A DNA stretch of 64,000 nt from Acidobacteriota bacterium (GCA_019239425.1 JAFAZX010000064.1:1-64000), one strand, 5' to 3'; shown: positions 22,132 to 31,360, counted from the stretch's first letter. The notes: generated from the letters alone by a model not told the origin. Numbers and translations: made by a program.

Positions 22132-24099
22132 ATGGGCGAACTGGGCGGTGTGAAGGCGGGCGCTAGGATGTCGCGCGCACGGACAGGGTTCATGGCACTG
22201 ACCGGAGTCGTGGGCACGTTCGCGTGTCTCTTCTCCGTGTGGGGACTGCGCTGGCACCAGCTCGACTTGAGCTTCGCCGCCATCGCCCTCGTCACGCTCG
22301 GCGTGGGCGCGCGTGCCATCGTCAAGATTCCGCGCGTCAAGGGCGAGGTGACCGCGACGGACACCTTCGTCTTCCTGACGATGCTGCTCTACGACGGCGA
22401 GGCGGCCATCCTCCTCGCCGTCGTGGAGGCGCTCTTCTCCTCGATGCGGATCACGAAGACGCGGCTCACGGTCTTCTTCAACGTGGGGCTGATAGGCTGT
22501 TCCAACTTCGCCGCCGTGTGGGCCGGGCGCGCGCTCTTCGGCCAGATCACGGACGCCGCCGCGGGCGAGTTCAAGGCCCGTAGCATCGGCCTTCTCTGCG
22601 CGCTGGCGCTGACGCATTACGCGACGAACTCCGTGCTGGCGGCCACGCGCGAGGCGCTCAGGGACTCGAAGTCCGTCTGGCGCACGTGGCGCGAGTCGTA
22701 CATGTGGATTTCGACTACGACCGTCGCGTCGGCCGCGGCCGCGACGATTGCCGCGAGGCTCATCAGCGCGACGGGCATCTACTCCGTCGTCCTTATCCTG
22801 CCCATCGTCGCCGTCGTCGTCTTCGCCTACAAGACCTACCTCAAGAACGTCGAAGCGGCCGAGGCGCAGGCCGAGCAGGCGCGCACCTACGTCAAGGAGC
22901 TTTCGCGCTACGTCGAGGAGCAGGAGCGCATCCGGGTGCAGTTCTCGCAGGTCGAGAAGCTCTCGGCCGTCGGCTCGTTGGCGTCGGGAGTCGCGCACGA
23001 CTTCAACAACTGTCTCGCCGTCATCCGCGGGCGCGCGGAGCTGTTGCTCAAGTACACGGCCGACCCGAAGCTGCGGCGCGGGCTTGAGTTGATAGTGCAG
23101 TCGGCGTACGACGGCGCGAAGACGGTCAAGCGCATACAGGACTTCGCCCGCCAGAGGCAGGATCGCGACTTCGAGACCGTCTCGGTGGATCAGCTCCTTT
23201 TCGACGTGAGCGAGATCACGCGGCCGCGCTGGAAGGACGAGGCCGAGGCTGCGGGCTCGCAAATCGACTTCGCCGTCTCGAACCGCTCGGGCGCGCACGT
23301 GCTCGGCGACGCCTCGGAACTGCGCGACATCCTTGTCAACATGATCTTCAACGCGGTGGACGCGATGGCCGGCGGCGGGCGGCTCACGCTCTCGGCCGAG
23401 CAACGCGACGAGAAAGTATTCATCACGGTCGAAGACACGGGCTGCGGCATGAGCCCGGAGGTGCGCGCGCGCGTTTTTGACCCGTTCTTCACGACGAAGG
23501 GCGTGGAAGGCATGGGCCTGGGCCTCTCGGTCAGTTACGGCGTCATACGCCGCCACGGCGGGACGATCAAGGTCGAGTCCGAGGTCGGCCGCGGCTCGAC
23601 CTTCCGCGTCGTCCTCCCGCTCGTGGGCTGCGCGGTGCTCTCGCCCGACGGGGAGGCGCAGGCGGGCGCGCAAGACGTCCCGACTCAGAAGTGCAGAACG
23701 ACAAAGATGCTCGTGGTGGACGACGAAGAGCCTGTGCGCGAGCTTCTGTGCGACATCCTCGAAGACGAGGGCGTCGAGGTCGCGCTGGCCGCGAGCGGCG
23801 CGGAGGCGCTGGCCCGGTTCGAGCAGGGCAAGTTCGACGCGGTGCTGACCGACATCGGGATGCCCGGGATGAACGGCTGGGAGCTGTTGCGTCGCGTGAG
23901 CGAGCGCGACCAGCAGGTGGCGCTCGCGGTCATCACCGGCTGGGGTGAACTCGTCAGCACGCACGAAGAGAAGGCCGCGCGCGTCGAGTGGGTACTGACG
24001 AAGCCGTTCTCTATGTCGCAAATCTGTGAGATCGCCCAGGAGGTCACGCGCCGCAAGCGGAGCCGCGAGGGCGACCTGCGGGCGACGCTCGTCGCCTAG
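22132..24099 (+). CDS. Membrane hybrid sensor histidine kinase with C-terminal receiver
   Basis: About 655 residues from ATG 22132; GTG 22120 in the same frame has its GGAGG only two bases away, so the ATG is preferred. The N-terminus holds about six or seven transmembrane helices (residues ~20-235), of a MASE-like type without a large periplasmic loop. A coiled-coil (EAAEAQAEQARTYVKELSRY) leads to an H-box with VAHDFNNCLAVIRG, then N-box NMIFNAVDAM, DTGCGMSPEV and GLGLSVSYG. The receiver domain has VVDDEEPV and TDIGMPGMNGW. The His-Asp pair in one chain could relay phosphate to the NtrC-type regulator two genes upstream (inference). Confidence 0.94.
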   Translation: MGELGGVKAGARMSRARTGFMALTGVVGTFACLFSVWGLRWHQLDLSFAAIALVTLGVGARAIVKIPRVKGEVTATDTFVFLTMLLYDGEAAILLAVVEALFSSMRITKTRLTVFFNVGLIGCSNFAAVWAGRALFGQITDAAAGEFKARSIGLLCALALTHYATNSVLAATREALRDSKSVWRTWRESYMWISTTTVASAAAATIAARLISATGIYSVVLILPIVAVVVFAYKTYLKNVEAAEAQAEQARTYVKELSRYVEEQERIRVQFSQVEKLSAVGSLASGVAHDFNNCLAVIRGRAELLLKYTADPKLRRGLELIVQSAYDGAKTVKRIQDFARQRQDRDFETVSVDQLLFDVSEITRPRWKDEAEAAGSQIDFAVSNRSGAHVLGDASELRDILVNMIFNAVDAMAGGGRLTLSAEQRDEKVFITVEDTGCGMSPEVRARVFDPFFTTKGVEGMGLGLSVSYGVIRRHGGTIKVESEVGRGSTFRVVLPLVGCAVLSPDGEAQAGAQDVPTQKCRTTKMLVVDDEEPVRELLCDILEDEGVEVALAASGAEALARFEQGKFDAVLTDIGMPGMNGWELLRRVSERDQQVALAVITGWGELVSTHEEKAARVEWVLTKPFSMSQICEIAQEVTRRKRSREGDLRATLVA

Positions 24100-24131
24100 C
24101 GCGAGCCTTTCCTGCAAGCACGCTCAATATA

Positions 24132-24172
24132 GAAGCGCCGTCACCCCACGTCGGGTGGCGGCGCTTCTTCTT
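24132..24172 (+). terminator. Intrinsic terminator after the hybrid kinase gene
   Basis: Arms at 24132-24146 (GAAGCGCC...CACCC) and 24153-24167 (GGGTG...GGCGCTTC) pair over 15 bp with two mismatches, followed by TTCTT. It lies ~30 bp past the kinase stop and directly abuts the 209-bp repeat element. Confidence 0.75.
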
Positions 24173-24173
24173 A

Positions 24174-24382
24174 TACCGCCTTGCAAAAAAGAATAAGGCG
24201 ACTACTCGCTGGGAGCGCGGGCATCCCTGCCCGCAAGCGGGCAAAAGCGCGCTGACCGTCATCCTCTTTCTCTCAACGTCGAGGCATAAAGTCTCACGGC
24301 TTTCGCGCTGGCGCGCTCAGGCGGGCAGGGATGCCCGCGCTCCCGGCGAAGAGCCGGCCTTATTCTATCTCGCAAGGCGGTA
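24174..24382. mobile_element. 209-bp MITE-like element, copy 1
   Basis: Terminal inverted repeats begin TACCGCCTTGC and end GCAAGGCGGTA, with imperfect pairing extending ~25 bp to ATAAGGC/GCCTTAT. Inside, a second inverted pair (GGGAGCGCGGGCATCCCTG and its complement) flanks a non-coding centre. TTA stands directly on both sides (24171-24173 and 24383-24385), a probable 3-bp target duplication. It has no ORF, so it would be mobilised in trans. A second copy of the same length is at 31137. Confidence 0.85.
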
Positions 24383-24575
24383 TTATCTGCGCTGTCGGAA
24401 AACTGACGCGGGGGCATCGGAAAAGTGACGCGGTGGCCGCGGCCGTCAACTTCCCGACACGCGGAGCGCGCGCAGACCTCAACAAAGCGGTGCTAAATGT
24501 GCGCGCGTTCCTCGCCGCGGCGAGGAACGGTTTTCGCAATACCGTGCATCGGGTTTGCTAAAGGAGTGACTCCCG

Positions 24576-25538
24576 ATGCCCCTCAAGACTATGACTGCGG
24601 CGAGCGCCGCCTTCCTTTTCCTGCTCACATTCGCCGGGCGCAGCACACGCGCGGCGGACTGCGATCCGGCGCGAGCGATTCGTGCGGGGGACGCGCAGAG
24701 GGCCGAGAAGGTTCTGGCGGGCCTCCGACTCTTGCACGAGGCGGCTGGCGCGGGCGACGCCGACGCATACCGCAAACTCACCTCGAAGTTGTACCCAGAC
24801 CTTTTCGTCAAGGTCGCCGAGGTGCGCGACTGCGAGTTGAGCACTGATCTCTCCACGGCGGTCTTCTTAGCCGAAAAGCTCGGACGCACCTGGGCCGCCG
24901 CGGGGGCGGCGACGGCCGACTGCGCCGGCGAAAGGCCGGACATCTACCGGCCACTCTGCTTCGACCTACGGGGCGGCACCGTGCGTCAACTGCTGCTAGC
25001 GAAGTCGCGCCTGCACGCGCGTTGGGCCGAGGCGCTGTTAAGAAACAGCAGGGGCGAGGCCGACGCCGACACGGCGCGCGCACTCGCCGAGGCGGAGGCA
25101 GCGCGCGCGAACGACCTCCTGATTGCGGAGCGCGTGGTGAAGATGCTGAAGGCCGTCGAAGGGCGCTTCCCACTTTCGCCGGCGGATGCAGACCGCGGGC
25201 GACGGCTCGAAGATTTAACGGCCGTCGTTGACCACTCAAGCGTCGAGGTCGCCGACGCACTGAGCGCGGCGGAAGCCCTTCTGGCCTGGATGCCGCGCAG
25301 CCCGACCTTCTACCAACTCTCCAACGCGCTCCTCGGATATGCCGACGGGCTCTCGTGGTACGGGAAGGTGCGGCAGTCGAAGAAGCTTGTGGTCTCCGCG
25401 AACGGCTTCGCGCCCGACCCGCTCAAGGAGTTGAGGCTCGACACCGATCAGGCCAGCGCCGTCGTCGAGGCCAACTGGCGGTCGGCAGCCAAGTACACGC
25501 GCCTCGCAGAACAATCCCTGACGAAGACGGCACCTTGA
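24576..25538 (+). CDS. Exported protein of unknown function
   Basis: The 320-residue protein starts at ATG 24576 with AAAGGAG about ten bases ahead. A signal peptide is likely (cleavage near TRA-ADC, residue ~27). The mature part is Ala-rich and almost wholly helical, with four cysteines in the first half (DCDPAR, RDCEL, ADCAGE, PLCFDL) that could form two disulfides. It looks like a TPR- or helical-bundle protein, but I cannot name a family. It is separated by only 6 bp from the REC-histidine kinase gene downstream. It may be a periplasmic partner of that signalling pair (inference). Confidence 0.75.
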   Translation: MPLKTMTAASAAFLFLLTFAGRSTRAADCDPARAIRAGDAQRAEKVLAGLRLLHEAAGAGDADAYRKLTSKLYPDLFVKVAEVRDCELSTDLSTAVFLAEKLGRTWAAAGAATADCAGERPDIYRPLCFDLRGGTVRQLLLAKSRLHARWAEALLRNSRGEADADTARALAEAEAARANDLLIAERVVKMLKAVEGRFPLSPADADRGRRLEDLTAVVDHSSVEVADALSAAEALLAWMPRSPTFYQLSNALLGYADGLSWYGKVRQSKKLVVSANGFAPDPLKELRLDTDQASAVVEANWRSAAKYTRLAEQSLTKTAP

Positions 25539-25544
25539 GGTCAT

Positions 25545-26894
25545 ATGACAGCCGGTTCACACGCGCTTCTTCAACAATCGGTCAGCATCACACCAGTCGC
25601 CGAGCATGACTTCGGCGACTGTGCCGCTGGCCGTATTCTCGTCGTGGACGACGTCGCGGAGCTGCGCGACCTGTATGCCGAGTACCTCGGCGAACGCTAC
25701 TCGTGCGTGACGGCGGCCGACGCGCACGAGGCCCTGCGCCGCCTCGCGGCCGAGCCCTTCGCAATCGTCATCTCCGACGTGAGCATGCCGGGGCTGAGCG
25801 GCGTCGAGCTGCTGCGTAAAATCAGGGAGCACTTTCAGGATGTCGCGGTCATCATCGTCTCCGGGATCGACCGCACGCAGCGCGTCCTCGACACCATGCG
25901 CCTGGGCGCCTCCGACTACCTGCTGAAGCCCTGCGACCTCGGCGTGCTCGAACTCTCGGTCGAGCGCGCCCTGGAGCGGCGGGCGCTGTTGAGGGACGCC
26001 CGACGCTACAAGCACGACCTGGAGCGGCGCAACGCGGAACTGGCGCACCAGCAGGCGGAGTTGAAGAGGCTACAGGCGCAGATAGTGCATAACGAGAAGA
26101 TGGTGAGCCTGGGCCAACTCGCCGCGGGCGTGGCGCACGAACTCAACAACCCCGCCGGATTCATCTACGGGAACATGGAGGTGCTGCGGGAGTGCGCCGC
26201 GGGGCTCGAACGTCTGCTCGGCTTCTATGACGGGGCGGCGCTGCCGGCGGCGGTCGCCGACGGGGCCGCGCTCCTCAAACGGGAGATCGATTACGAGAAC
26301 ACGCTCGCCGACCTGCACACGGTTATCGAAGACTGTACGAGCGGGGCGGAGCGCATCCGCGACGTGGTGCAGAACCTGCGCACCTTCTCGCGCCTCGACG
26401 AGGCCGAGTTCAAGAAGGTGGACATCCACGAGGGGATCGACTCCACCATCCGCCTGCTCTCGCGCTTCTACGCCTCCGGCCACATCACGCTCCGGCGCAA
26501 CTATGACGCGTTGCCGCCCGTAGACTGTTTCGCCGGCCAGCTCAACCAGATGTGGATGAATCTGCTCGCTAACGCGGCGCAGGCCGTCGCGGGCGGGGGC
26601 GAGGTGTGCGTCTCCACGCGGCTCTGCGGGGACGCGGTACTCGTCTCCGTGAGCGACACCGGCCCCGGCATCGCCGCCGAACACCGCGACCGAATCTTCG
26701 AACCCTTCTTTACCACCAAGCCGGTCGGGGAGGGCACGGGGCTCGGGCTCTCCATCACTTACGGGATCGTCGAGCGGCACGGCGGTGAGATCAGCGTCGA
26801 GAGCTGCCCCGGCGTCGGCACCACATTCACGGTGGTGCTCCCGGTCAACGCGGGGGCGCGGCGCGGGCACTCAGGCGGTCGTGACGACCTTTAA
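25545..26894 (+). CDS. Response regulator-histidine kinase fusion (REC-HisKA-HATPase)
   Basis: The 449-residue soluble protein has an N-terminal receiver (ILVVDDVAELR, phosphoacceptor in VISDVSMPGLSG, LLKPCDL). A coiled-coil linker leads to a HisKA domain with QLAAGVAHELNNPAGFIYG. The ATPase has N-box NQMWMNLLANAAQAV, DTGPGIAAEHRDRIFEPFFTTK and GTGLGLSITYG. The reversed order (receiver first) means input comes by phosphorylation from another kinase rather than by a membrane sensor. The next gene, a REC-HD-GYP protein 36 bp downstream, is a natural output partner. The start ATG 25545 has GAGG six bases upstream. Confidence 0.95.
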   Translation: MTAGSHALLQQSVSITPVAEHDFGDCAAGRILVVDDVAELRDLYAEYLGERYSCVTAADAHEALRRLAAEPFAIVISDVSMPGLSGVELLRKIREHFQDVAVIIVSGIDRTQRVLDTMRLGASDYLLKPCDLGVLELSVERALERRALLRDARRYKHDLERRNAELAHQQAELKRLQAQIVHNEKMVSLGQLAAGVAHELNNPAGFIYGNMEVLRECAAGLERLLGFYDGAALPAAVADGAALLKREIDYENTLADLHTVIEDCTSGAERIRDVVQNLRTFSRLDEAEFKKVDIHEGIDSTIRLLSRFYASGHITLRRNYDALPPVDCFAGQLNQMWMNLLANAAQAVAGGGEVCVSTRLCGDAVLVSVSDTGPGIAAEHRDRIFEPFFTTKPVGEGTGLGLSITYGIVERHGGEISVESCPGVGTTFTVVLPVNAGARRGHSGGRDDL

Positions 26895-26930
26895 CATTCC
26901 GAGAACGGCACAAGGGGATTCTTCCGTCGC

Positions 26931-28676
26931 ATGTCACACAAGATCATGATCGTGGACGACGAGCCGGCAAACCTGCGCCTGCTCGAACGCCTCTTCCGGC
27001 GCGACTATCACGTCATCAGCGCCGGTTCCGGCGAGGAGGCGCTCCGCCTCCTCGAACAGCACGACGTTTCGCTCCTCATTACAGACCAGCGGATGCCCGG
27101 CATGTCCGGCATCGAGCTTTTGAAGCACACGGCGCCGCTCCGGCCGCACACCGTGCGCATCATCCTCACCGGCTACACGGACGTGACCTCTTTGGTCGAG
27201 GCGATCAACTGCGGCCAAGTCTACAAGTACGTCACCAAGCCCTGGAGCAACGACGACCTGCGCCTGACCGTCGGCCGCGCGCTCGAACATTACGAGACCG
27301 GCCGCGCACGTCACGAGTTGGCGCAGGCCAACCAGCGGCTCGTCAACCGCATGAAGGAGATGACGCGGGGCTTCCTGCGCGCCATCTCCGACGCGCTGGA
27401 GGCCAAGGATGACCACATCCACGGCCATGCGCGGCGCGTGCGCGGCTACGCGGTCACCGTCGGGCGTCGGTTGGGGCTCGACGAAGAGGCGCTCGAACGG
27501 CTCTCGGTCGCCGCCTTCCTCCACGACATCGGCAAGATCGGCACGCCCGACAGCATTCTCCTCAAGCCGGGCCCGCTCTCGACCGAGGAGTCCGCCGAGA
27601 TGCGCCGGCACGCGCGGCGGGGCGCGCGTATGCTGACCGGCATCGCCGGGCTCGAAGACGCGGCCGAAGCCGTGCTCCATCACCACGAGCACTTCGACGG
27701 CACGGGCTACCCCGACGGCCTCCGCGGCGAGCAGATACCGCTCACCTCCCGCATTATCCTCGTCGCCGACGCCTACGACGCCATGACCAGCCCGCGCCCG
27801 TTCCGCGAGGCTCTCTCGCACGAGGAGGCGGTCGCGCGGCTGGAGGAGAGCGCGGGCACGAGGTTCGACCCGGAGGTCGTGCGCGCCTTCGTCGAGTTCG
27901 AGCCTCTGGCGCGCATCCGCCGCGCCGTCGCGGCGACCCCCTCGGCCGACGCGCGCGTGTGCTTCGACGCCTCTAGTTTGAGCTTCGACGAGTTGCGCGA
28001 AAGGGTTTCAGTAGACCCGCTGTCCGCCGTGCGAGCCCTGCGCGCGGCCAACGCGGCGGCGGGCGGACTCCGCACGGCCAACCTCGCGGCTGCCTGCACC
28101 GCGCTCGGCCCCGTTGGCCTGTGCGAAGCCGTCTCGGGCGGGAACGCCTGGGGGGAGTGCGAGCCCCTTTCGGAGGAGTTGTGGGAGCACTCACTGCGCG
28201 CGGCCGAGGCCGCACGGCTCATCGCCGAGCAGACTGGCATCCTCGACCCGGAGGACGCATACGCGCTCGGCCTGCTGCACGACGTGGGTCAGGTACTCCT
28301 CGCCTCGCTCTTCCCCGCGACCGCCGCCGTGCTATCGGGGCTCGACGCGGAAGAGCGTGCCGCATACGAGTCGGCCTCCTACGGCGCAGACCACGCGCAG
28401 GTCGGGCAGTGGGTGCTGGAAGCCTGCGGCGTGCCGCGCGCGCTTGCCGCGGCCGTGCAGACGCACCACGACGTTGACTGCGCGAACGACCCGGCGGCGC
28501 TGCTCCTGCACATAGCCGACTTGGTCGCGCACGCCGACGACCCCTACAAGGTCGCCGCGCTCGACTCCATCTCCACCGAGCGCCTCTACATGCTCCGCCT
28601 CAGCCGCCACGACCTCTTCCGCGTCCACGCCCTGACCGGCGACACACTGGAGCGCAGGCTGAACCCGGTCATCTGA
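26931..28676 (+). CDS. RpfG-like response regulator: REC - HD-GYP - HDOD
   Basis: The 581-residue protein opens with a receiver domain (MIVDDEPANLRLL, LITDQRMPGMSG, YVTKPW). The HD-GYP domain (~145-310) is complete, with HGHARRVRGYA, FLHDIGKIG, HHHEHFDGTGYPDGLRGEQIPL and DAYDAMTSPRPF. HD-GYP enzymes hydrolyse cyclic-di-GMP to pGpG or GMP using a metal centre. The C-terminal ~230 residues form a second HD-type, HDOD domain (EHSLRAAEAARLIAEQTG, LGLLHDVGQVLLASLFP), usually non-catalytic and regulatory. This triple order is less common than simple RpfG. It is 36 bp behind the REC-kinase, so probably its phosphorylation target. Confidence 0.94.
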   Translation: MSHKIMIVDDEPANLRLLERLFRRDYHVISAGSGEEALRLLEQHDVSLLITDQRMPGMSGIELLKHTAPLRPHTVRIILTGYTDVTSLVEAINCGQVYKYVTKPWSNDDLRLTVGRALEHYETGRARHELAQANQRLVNRMKEMTRGFLRAISDALEAKDDHIHGHARRVRGYAVTVGRRLGLDEEALERLSVAAFLHDIGKIGTPDSILLKPGPLSTEESAEMRRHARRGARMLTGIAGLEDAAEAVLHHHEHFDGTGYPDGLRGEQIPLTSRIILVADAYDAMTSPRPFREALSHEEAVARLEESAGTRFDPEVVRAFVEFEPLARIRRAVAATPSADARVCFDASSLSFDELRERVSVDPLSAVRALRAANAAAGGLRTANLAAACTALGPVGLCEAVSGGNAWGECEPLSEELWEHSLRAAEAARLIAEQTGILDPEDAYALGLLHDVGQVLLASLFPATAAVLSGLDAEERAAYESASYGADHAQVGQWVLEACGVPRALAAAVQTHHDVDCANDPAALLLHIADLVAHADDPYKVAALDSISTERLYMLRLSRHDLFRVHALTGDTLERRLNPVI

Positions 28677-28721
28677 GCGCCGGCCGCCCGCCGCGCACGT
28701 TCCTTCTGGGAGAGCCGTACC

Positions 28722-29348
28722 ATGCGTCTCGTCAGCCGCGCGTGCCGAATCACCATTCTCGTCGTACTCGCTTCGCTGCCTGCCCGCGCGCAGCACGGCG
28801 GTGTATCGGTGACTATGACCGGACAGGTCAGCGCCGTCGCGATGGTTTCCGCCGGCTCGCCCGCGCGGGTGGTGAAGGGCGACGCCCGAGTCTCCTCCGG
28901 GCCGGACGGGGCGCAGAAGCTTGTCCTCTCGCTGTCAGGCCGGCGCGGCGGCGAGACTCAGATAGAAATCCCGATACAGCTCCGTTCGAATACAGACTTC
29001 ACCCTGTCAGCTTCGTGCGTGACGAGGGGGGCGGCGCTCTCCACTTTGTCCGTCGTTGACGTGGGCGGGGCGGGGGCGTTCGTCTACCCGGGTGCGGCCG
29101 AGCGCGTGGAAGTACCCGCGCCATTCGACGGCCGGCAGGGCACGCCCTTCTCACGTAACGGTAAAGTGGAAATGCCACCCTCCGCCACGCTCTTAACTGG
29201 CCCGCCCATCTCTATGGCCGGCACCCCGAATTCGCCGAGCAACATGGTCGAGGTCGTGATACGTGTCGTGCTTACCGCCCCAGACCTCGAAGAGGGTTGG
29301 GAGGCCGAACTGGAGCTATCGACAGCCCCCACACGCCCGACGGACTGA
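28722..29348 (+). CDS. Exported beta-rich protein of unknown function
   Basis: The 208-residue protein has a signal peptide (MRLVSRACRITILVVLASLPARAQ, cut after ARA). The mature part is beta-rich, with alternating polar/hydrophobic strands (ETQIEIPIQLRS, DFTLSASC, MVEVVIRVVLTAP) and a Gly/Pro-rich middle. The pattern resembles fimbrial or spore-coat-U-like domains, but the family is not certain. It starts 45 bp after the HD-GYP gene and may be read from the same transcript. Its 3' end converges with the isochorismatase-like gene, leaving 22 bp between them. Confidence 0.7.
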   Translation: MRLVSRACRITILVVLASLPARAQHGGVSVTMTGQVSAVAMVSAGSPARVVKGDARVSSGPDGAQKLVLSLSGRRGGETQIEIPIQLRSNTDFTLSASCVTRGAALSTLSVVDVGGAGAFVYPGAAERVEVPAPFDGRQGTPFSRNGKVEMPPSATLLTGPPISMAGTPNSPSNMVEVVIRVVLTAPDLEEGWEAELELSTAPTRPTD

Positions 29349-29370
29349 AAACACACGAGCCGTCTCTGTG

Positions 29371-29931
29371 TCAGGACGCCAGCATCTTCATGATCTCGCT
29401 GTTAGGCAGAAGGCGTGCGATAGCTCCATCCAGGTAGCGCTTGGTCATCTCGTGGTGCGCCTCGTCAAACGAAGCGATGCCCTCCGTCGCCACCACCACT
29501 TCGTAATCGCGTTGGTAGGCGTCGATGACCGTCGTGCGGACGCAGGCGTGTGTGTTGATACCGGCGACGACCAGTGCTTCGAGATTCATACGTTCGAGCG
29601 TCGCCTCCAGCTCAGTCCCGAAGAAGGCGCTGTATCGCTTCTTGACGATGGTCGTGTCCGCGGGGCGTCGGTCGAGTTCCGGTAGAAGCTCGCAACCGTC
29701 GGTGCCGGCAATCGTCACACGCAGCCCGTGTTTCCGCATCTCCAGAAACGCGTCGTGCAAGTCGGGGGCGAACTCCTGCCGAACCCAGAAGACGGGCTGG
29801 CCGTGTTCACGAAACGCCTCGGCGAGCGCGTTGATGGACGCGACGAGGCGCGTGCGCTGCGCGGCCAGGTGCGCGTGCTGCCGGAAGAAATCGTTGAGCA
29901 TGTCGATGATGAGAAGCGCCGTTCGGGACAT
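29371..29931 (-). CDS. Isochorismatase-fold cysteine hydrolase
   Basis: The 186-residue protein has the family's catalytic triad: Asp10 (LLIIDMLNDF), Lys98 (VKKRYSAFF) and Cys130 (GINTHACVRTT). The cis-peptide region VAGINTHAC is present. Relatives hydrolyse nicotinamide, N-carbamoylsarcosine, ureidoacrylate or isochorismate; the fold does not tell which. The 'KKRYSAF' and 'THACVRTT' forms are typical of generic nicotinamidase-like members. No siderophore genes of the entB type are nearby, so an isochorismate role is not supported. It is transcribed alone, convergent with the exported protein before it. Confidence 0.9.
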   Translation of the reverse strand: MSRTALLIIDMLNDFFRQHAHLAAQRTRLVASINALAEAFREHGQPVFWVRQEFAPDLHDAFLEMRKHGLRVTIAGTDGCELLPELDRRPADTTIVKKRYSAFFGTELEATLERMNLEALVVAGINTHACVRTTVIDAYQRDYEVVVATEGIASFDEAHHEMTKRYLDGAIARLLPNSEIMKMLAS

Positions 29932-30191
29932 AATCGCTCCAACAGCTGCGGTGCGGGCTGACGAAATTCTTCGGCGTCAGTCGTTCGTTGAGGGCGAAAA
30001 AGGACGAAGGACGAACCGGCGAGCGGAGTATAAATGAAACTCGATGCCCGAGACAGAATCAATTGATTTACAGGCTTCCGGTTTGATATATAATCTGCGC
30101 TCTTCGAAGGGTTGGCCTCATACACGTTCTTACATTACTTCGTTTCGTGACGGGCGCGCCGGACTACCCTGGTCGGGCGGAAGGGAACGAC

Positions 30192-30632
30192 ATGACGAGT
30201 AGAAGGTATTTCAGAATCGGCGACCAGCCGAAGGGCCGCGGCGATCAGAGCCCTCCCGAGGGTCTCGACATAGCGCCGCTCGTCGGGACGTGGGTGAACA
30301 CGAAGAAGGACACCGGCGGCTTCGTCAGGCTCGCCATCGCCGAGCGCGAGGGCCGGCTGTTCCTGCGGGCCTTCGCGGCCGATACCCCGGAGTTGTGCGA
30401 CTGGGGCGAGGTCGAGGCGTTCGCTTACGCGAATAACGTCGCCTCACACAAGGCCGTGGCCTTGAGCGCCTTCCTCGACGCGGGTTTCGCCGAGGTGGCC
30501 TTCCAGGGGAACTTAAACCTCGGCCTGCTGGTGCTGGTGACCTTCAACCGTTTCAAGCATGACGGCGAGCGCGCCAACTACATCAACCGAGAGTTCTTCT
30601 ACCGTTTGAAGTCGAGCCCGGCCGGGGCCTGA
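30192..30632 (+). CDS. Small protein with GTWVNT domain (paralog 1)
   Basis: The 146-residue protein starts at ATG 30192 (AAGGGA six bases before); the frame is open to 30147 but without a ribosome site. The conserved domain spans PLVGTWVNTKKDTGG to the C-terminal RANYINREFFYR, with ELCDWGEVEAF between. The GTW opening and predicted strands resemble a lipocalin/calycin barrel, but this is a guess. It has no signal peptide. A homologous gene follows after 11 bp, so the pair is an operon of duplicated genes. I do not know its function. Confidence 0.8.
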   Translation: MTSRRYFRIGDQPKGRGDQSPPEGLDIAPLVGTWVNTKKDTGGFVRLAIAEREGRLFLRAFAADTPELCDWGEVEAFAYANNVASHKAVALSAFLDAGFAEVAFQGNLNLGLLVLVTFNRFKHDGERANYINREFFYRLKSSPAGA

Positions 30633-30643
30633 GGGGGCTGTCT

Positions 30644-31063
30644 ATGAGATACACGAGCGCAACCGACGTCCCGGAGGCGGACGGTGTGGGGGAAGGAGCG
30701 GGCCGCGTTGACGCCTCGCCGTTCGTCGGGACGTGGGTCAACACCAACGAGGGGCAGCGTAAGAGAATCGCCGCCGTCACGATGAGGCTGCGGGACGGCG
30801 CGCTCGTCGTCGACGCCCGTGGCGGCTGCGAACCCGAGCTGTGCGAATGGGGCGAGGTCGTGGCGGAGGTCTTCGCGTCGGACGTCGGCTCACACACCGC
30901 GATGTCGTTCCAGGCGGTCTACGACTTCGGGTTCCTCGAATCTTACCTGCAGGCGAACGTCAAACACGGCACCCTCGTCATCGCCACCTGCAACAAGTTC
31001 AAGGACGGGAGCGGGCGTTCGAACTACTACACGAGGGAATTCTTCTACCAGAGCGAAGAATGA
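30644..31063 (+). CDS. Small protein with GTWVNT domain (paralog 2)
   Basis: The 139-residue protein is a diverged duplicate of the preceding gene. Shared landmarks: PFVGTWVNTNEG, CEPELCEWGEVVAEVF, SHTAMSFQAVYDFGFLESYLQANVKHGTLVIA, and the C-terminal RSNYYTREFFYQ. Most identity lies in GTWVNT, ELC-WGEV, SH-A and the NY-REFFY end, which probably define the fold or ligand site. It begins with GGGGG a few bases ahead of ATG 30644. A 209-bp MITE-like element starts 73 bp past its stop. Function unknown. Confidence 0.8.
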   Translation: MRYTSATDVPEADGVGEGAGRVDASPFVGTWVNTNEGQRKRIAAVTMRLRDGALVVDARGGCEPELCEWGEVVAEVFASDVGSHTAMSFQAVYDFGFLESYLQANVKHGTLVIATCNKFKDGSGRSNYYTREFFYQSEE

Positions 31064-31136
31064 GAGACCGCGCCGGTCGCCAAACCTCACGCCGCCTCCC
31101 TCAAAAGCGATTTTCCTCCGGGCGGCCAGGAAGTTA

Positions 31137-31345
31137 TACCGACTTGCGAGATAAAATAAGGCCCTCCCTCGCTGGGAGCGCGGGCATCCCTGCCCGCCAG
31201 CGTGCTTGAGCACGCTGACCGTCTAACTCTTCACCTCAACCTTGAGACATAACGTTTCTTAACTTTCGCGCTGGCGCGCTCATGCGGGCAGGGATGCCCG
31301 CGCTCCCAGCGAAGAGCCTGCCTTATTTCAATTTGCTAGTCGGTA
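31137..31345. mobile_element. 209-bp MITE-like element, copy 2
   Basis: It has the same length and layout as the copy at 24174. Ends are TACCGACTTGC and TAGTCGGTA with ATAAGGC/GCCTTAT inside, and an internal inverted pair contains GGGAGCGCGGGCATCCCTG. TTA flanks both ends (31134-31136 and 31346-31348). The centre differs moderately, so the copies are not recent. It lies between two convergent genes and could act as a transcription stop for both. Confidence 0.85.
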
Positions 31346-31360
31346 TTAGATAGCCTTCAC

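Noticed and set aside
22129..24117. Long minus-strand ORF antisense to the hybrid kinase
   Set aside because: Rich in Arg, Ala, Asp and His as expected for a shadow of GC-rich coding DNA; it overlaps a clear kinase gene over its full length.
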